From Castellaniella caeni NBRC 101664 (GTDB lineage Bacteria > Pseudomonadota > Gammaproteobacteria > Burkholderiales > Burkholderiaceae_B), in NCBI RefSeq assembly GCF_001592225.1, contig NZ_BCWN01000001.1:186001-250000 (forward strand): a stretch of DNA of 64,000 nucleotides, in the 5' to 3' direction. Each line of letters starts with the position of its first letter. The stretch's first letter is position 1. Shown in pieces: positions 62,646-64,000 of this stretch. The translations under genes were made by a program, and so were the position numbers. A model generated the notes under the pieces. The model saw nothing but the letters and a program-made list of their open reading frames with translations, did not search any database and was not told where the DNA came from.

Positions 62646-64000
62646 ATGACCGCACGCCGCCGCACCAAGATCGTCGCCACACTCGGGCCGGCCACCTCGA
62701 GCCCCGAACGCATCGAAGCGCTGATTCTCGCCGGCCTGGACGTTGCCCGTCTCAATTTTTCGCACGGTTTGGCAGACGATCACCGCCAGCGGGTACGACT
62801 GGTGCGCGAAATCGCCGCCCGGCACCAGCGCTACGTGGCCATCATGGGCGATCTGCAAGGCCCCAAAATCCGTATCGCGCGCTTTGCGCAAGGCCCCATC
62901 CAGCTCAAGGCGGGCGACCCTTTCACCCTGTCCATCCGGCACCCGCTGGATGCGGGCACCGCCGCCATCGTCGGCATCGAATATCCGCCCCTGGTCGAAG
63001 ACTGCGCGCCCGGCGACGAGCTGCTGCTGGACGACGGCCGGGTCATCCTGCAGGTGCGGTCGGTCGATGCCAGCGCGGTGCACACGGTCGTCACTGTGGG
63101 CGGGCCGCTGTCCGACAACAAGGGCATCAACCGGCGCGGCGGCGGGATTTCCGCCCCCAGCCTCACCGACAAAGACCGCCAGGACATCCGCCTGGCAGCC
63201 GAACTCGACCTCGATTACGTGGCCGTGTCCTTCCCCCGTTCGGGGGCCGACATCGCCCAGGCCCGCACGCTGGTGCGCGCGGCGGGCAGCCAGGCCTGGA
63301 TCATCGCCAAGATCGAACGCGCCGAAGCCGTCGCCAGCGACGAGGCTCTCAACGATCTCATCCGCGCCAGCGACGGCGTCATGGTCGCGCGCGGCGACCT
63401 GGGCGTGGAAATCGGCGACGCGCGCCTGGCCGGTATCCAGAAGCGCATCATCCAGCACGCCCGCACGCTCAACAAGCTGGTCATCACCGCCACGCAAATG
63501 ATGGAATCCATGGTGTCCAGCCCAGTACCGACACGCGCCGAAGTCTCGGATGTCGCCAACGCCGTGCTCGACTACACTGATGCCGTCATGTTGTCGGCGG
63601 AATCCGCCTCGGGGCAATACCCGGTCGAAGCCGTCCAGGCCATGGCCCGCATCTGCCTGGGGGCCGAGCAAGAACCCACCAGCTTGAAGTCACACCACCG
63701 GCTGGGCGAAACCTTTTCCCGCTGCGACGAGACCATTGCCCTGGCCAGCATGTACGCGGCCAACCATTTTCCGGGCATCAAGGCCATCATCAGCCTGACC
63801 GAAAGCGGCCATACGCCGCTCATCATGTCGCGCATCCGCTCGGGCGTGCCCATCTACTGCTACACACGCCACGTGGCCACACAGCGCCGCGCTGCGCTGT
63901 TCCGTGGCGTCTACACCGTGCCTTTCGACGCGGCCACCCTGCCGCCCGCGGAAGTCAGCCAGGCCGCCATCGGCATCCTCAGCGCCCAGGGCCTGCTGCA
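62646..64000 (+). CDS. pyk: Pyruvate kinase, 3'-truncated by the window edge
   Basis: The final glycolytic enzyme, ADP plus phosphoenolpyruvate to ATP plus pyruvate. 451 codons are visible with no stop. ATG 62646 follows AGGAG at 8 bases. The start is RRTKIVATLGPATSS; active-site segments are MGDLQGPKIRI, IAKIERAEAV, VMVARGDLGVEIG and ITATQMMESM. The C-terminal allosteric domain is cut at the edge. It lies 38 bases after rlmH. Confidence 0.96.
   Translation, partial: MTARRRTKIVATLGPATSSPERIEALILAGLDVARLNFSHGLADDHRQRVRLVREIAARHQRYVAIMGDLQGPKIRIARFAQGPIQLKAGDPFTLSIRHPLDAGTAAIVGIEYPPLVEDCAPGDELLLDDGRVILQVRSVDASAVHTVVTVGGPLSDNKGINRRGGGISAPSLTDKDRQDIRLAAELDLDYVAVSFPRSGADIAQARTLVRAAGSQAWIIAKIERAEAVASDEALNDLIRASDGVMVARGDLGVEIGDARLAGIQKRIIQHARTLNKLVITATQMMESMVSSPVPTRAEVSDVANAVLDYTDAVMLSAESASGQYPVEAVQAMARICLGAEQEPTSLKSHHRLGETFSRCDETIALASMYAANHFPGIKAIISLTESGHTPLIMSRIRSGVPIYCYTRHVATQRRAALFRGVYTVPFDAATLPPAEVSQAAIGILSAQGLL

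Overview
The window is a gene-dense, GC-rich piece of a betaproteobacterial chromosome. The order ndk-rlmN-rodZ-ispG-hisS-yfgM-bamB-der-hisC-hfq-hflX-hflK-hflC-hisZ-purA, the use of HisZ, and the histone-like alanine/lysine-rich N-terminus of RpoD point to Burkholderiales, most likely Alcaligenaceae (Bordetella/Achromobacter/Castellaniella-like). The genus cannot be fixed from the sequence alone. No insertion sequence, prophage, CRISPR array or rRNA operon is visible. One tRNA gene, tRNA-Val(GAC), is present.

Region 1 (1-9.7 kb): the 3' part of amtB is followed on the minus strand by thrS, infC, gshB, a mannose-family EIIA, ptsH, ptsI and a PilJ/HAMP/PAS/PAS/GGDEF diguanylate cyclase. tRNA-Val lies upstream of thrS. 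infC is joined directly to gshB, and rpmI-rplT, its usual partners, are absent. Region 2 (9.7-23.4 kb) is the accessory, metabolic part. It holds a degenerate EAL-HDOD signalling gene overlapping a benzoate-transporter gene (benE), an orphan VanB-type reductase, the dctBD two-component system divergent from dctA, and an AcoR-type activator divergent from aldehyde and alcohol dehydrogenase genes. Both divergent regions carry well-formed sigma-54 promoters and palindromic activator sites.

Region 3 (23.4-28.8 kb) is the macromolecular-synthesis operon rpsU-dnaG-rpoD, closed by a strong terminator, plus a purine-type phosphoribosyltransferase. rpsU and dnaG touch: one TGA separates them and both lie in the same reading frame. 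Region 4 (28.8-44.2 kb) is a 15-kb minus-strand housekeeping run from ndk to purA covering envelope assembly, translation, isoprenoid synthesis, ribosome and membrane quality control, and histidine and purine synthesis.

Region 5 (44.3-64 kb) holds valS, pncB, tldD, a nitrilase-family gene, an H-NS-like gene, a DUF4136 lipoprotein, pepN, fbp, a quinone oxidoreductase, an EamA exporter and the tightly overlapped run yebC-purD-hemF-nadD-rsfS-rlmH. It ends with the 5' part of a pyruvate kinase gene cut by the window edge.

I do not see a clearly new biological system. The features most worth checking are the rpsU-TGA-dnaG junction, the infC/gshB junction, the dehydrogenase/AcoR control region with three GACA-type palindromes, the complete dctA sigma-54 control region, the thrS leader hairpin and the EAL-HDOD/BenE pair.
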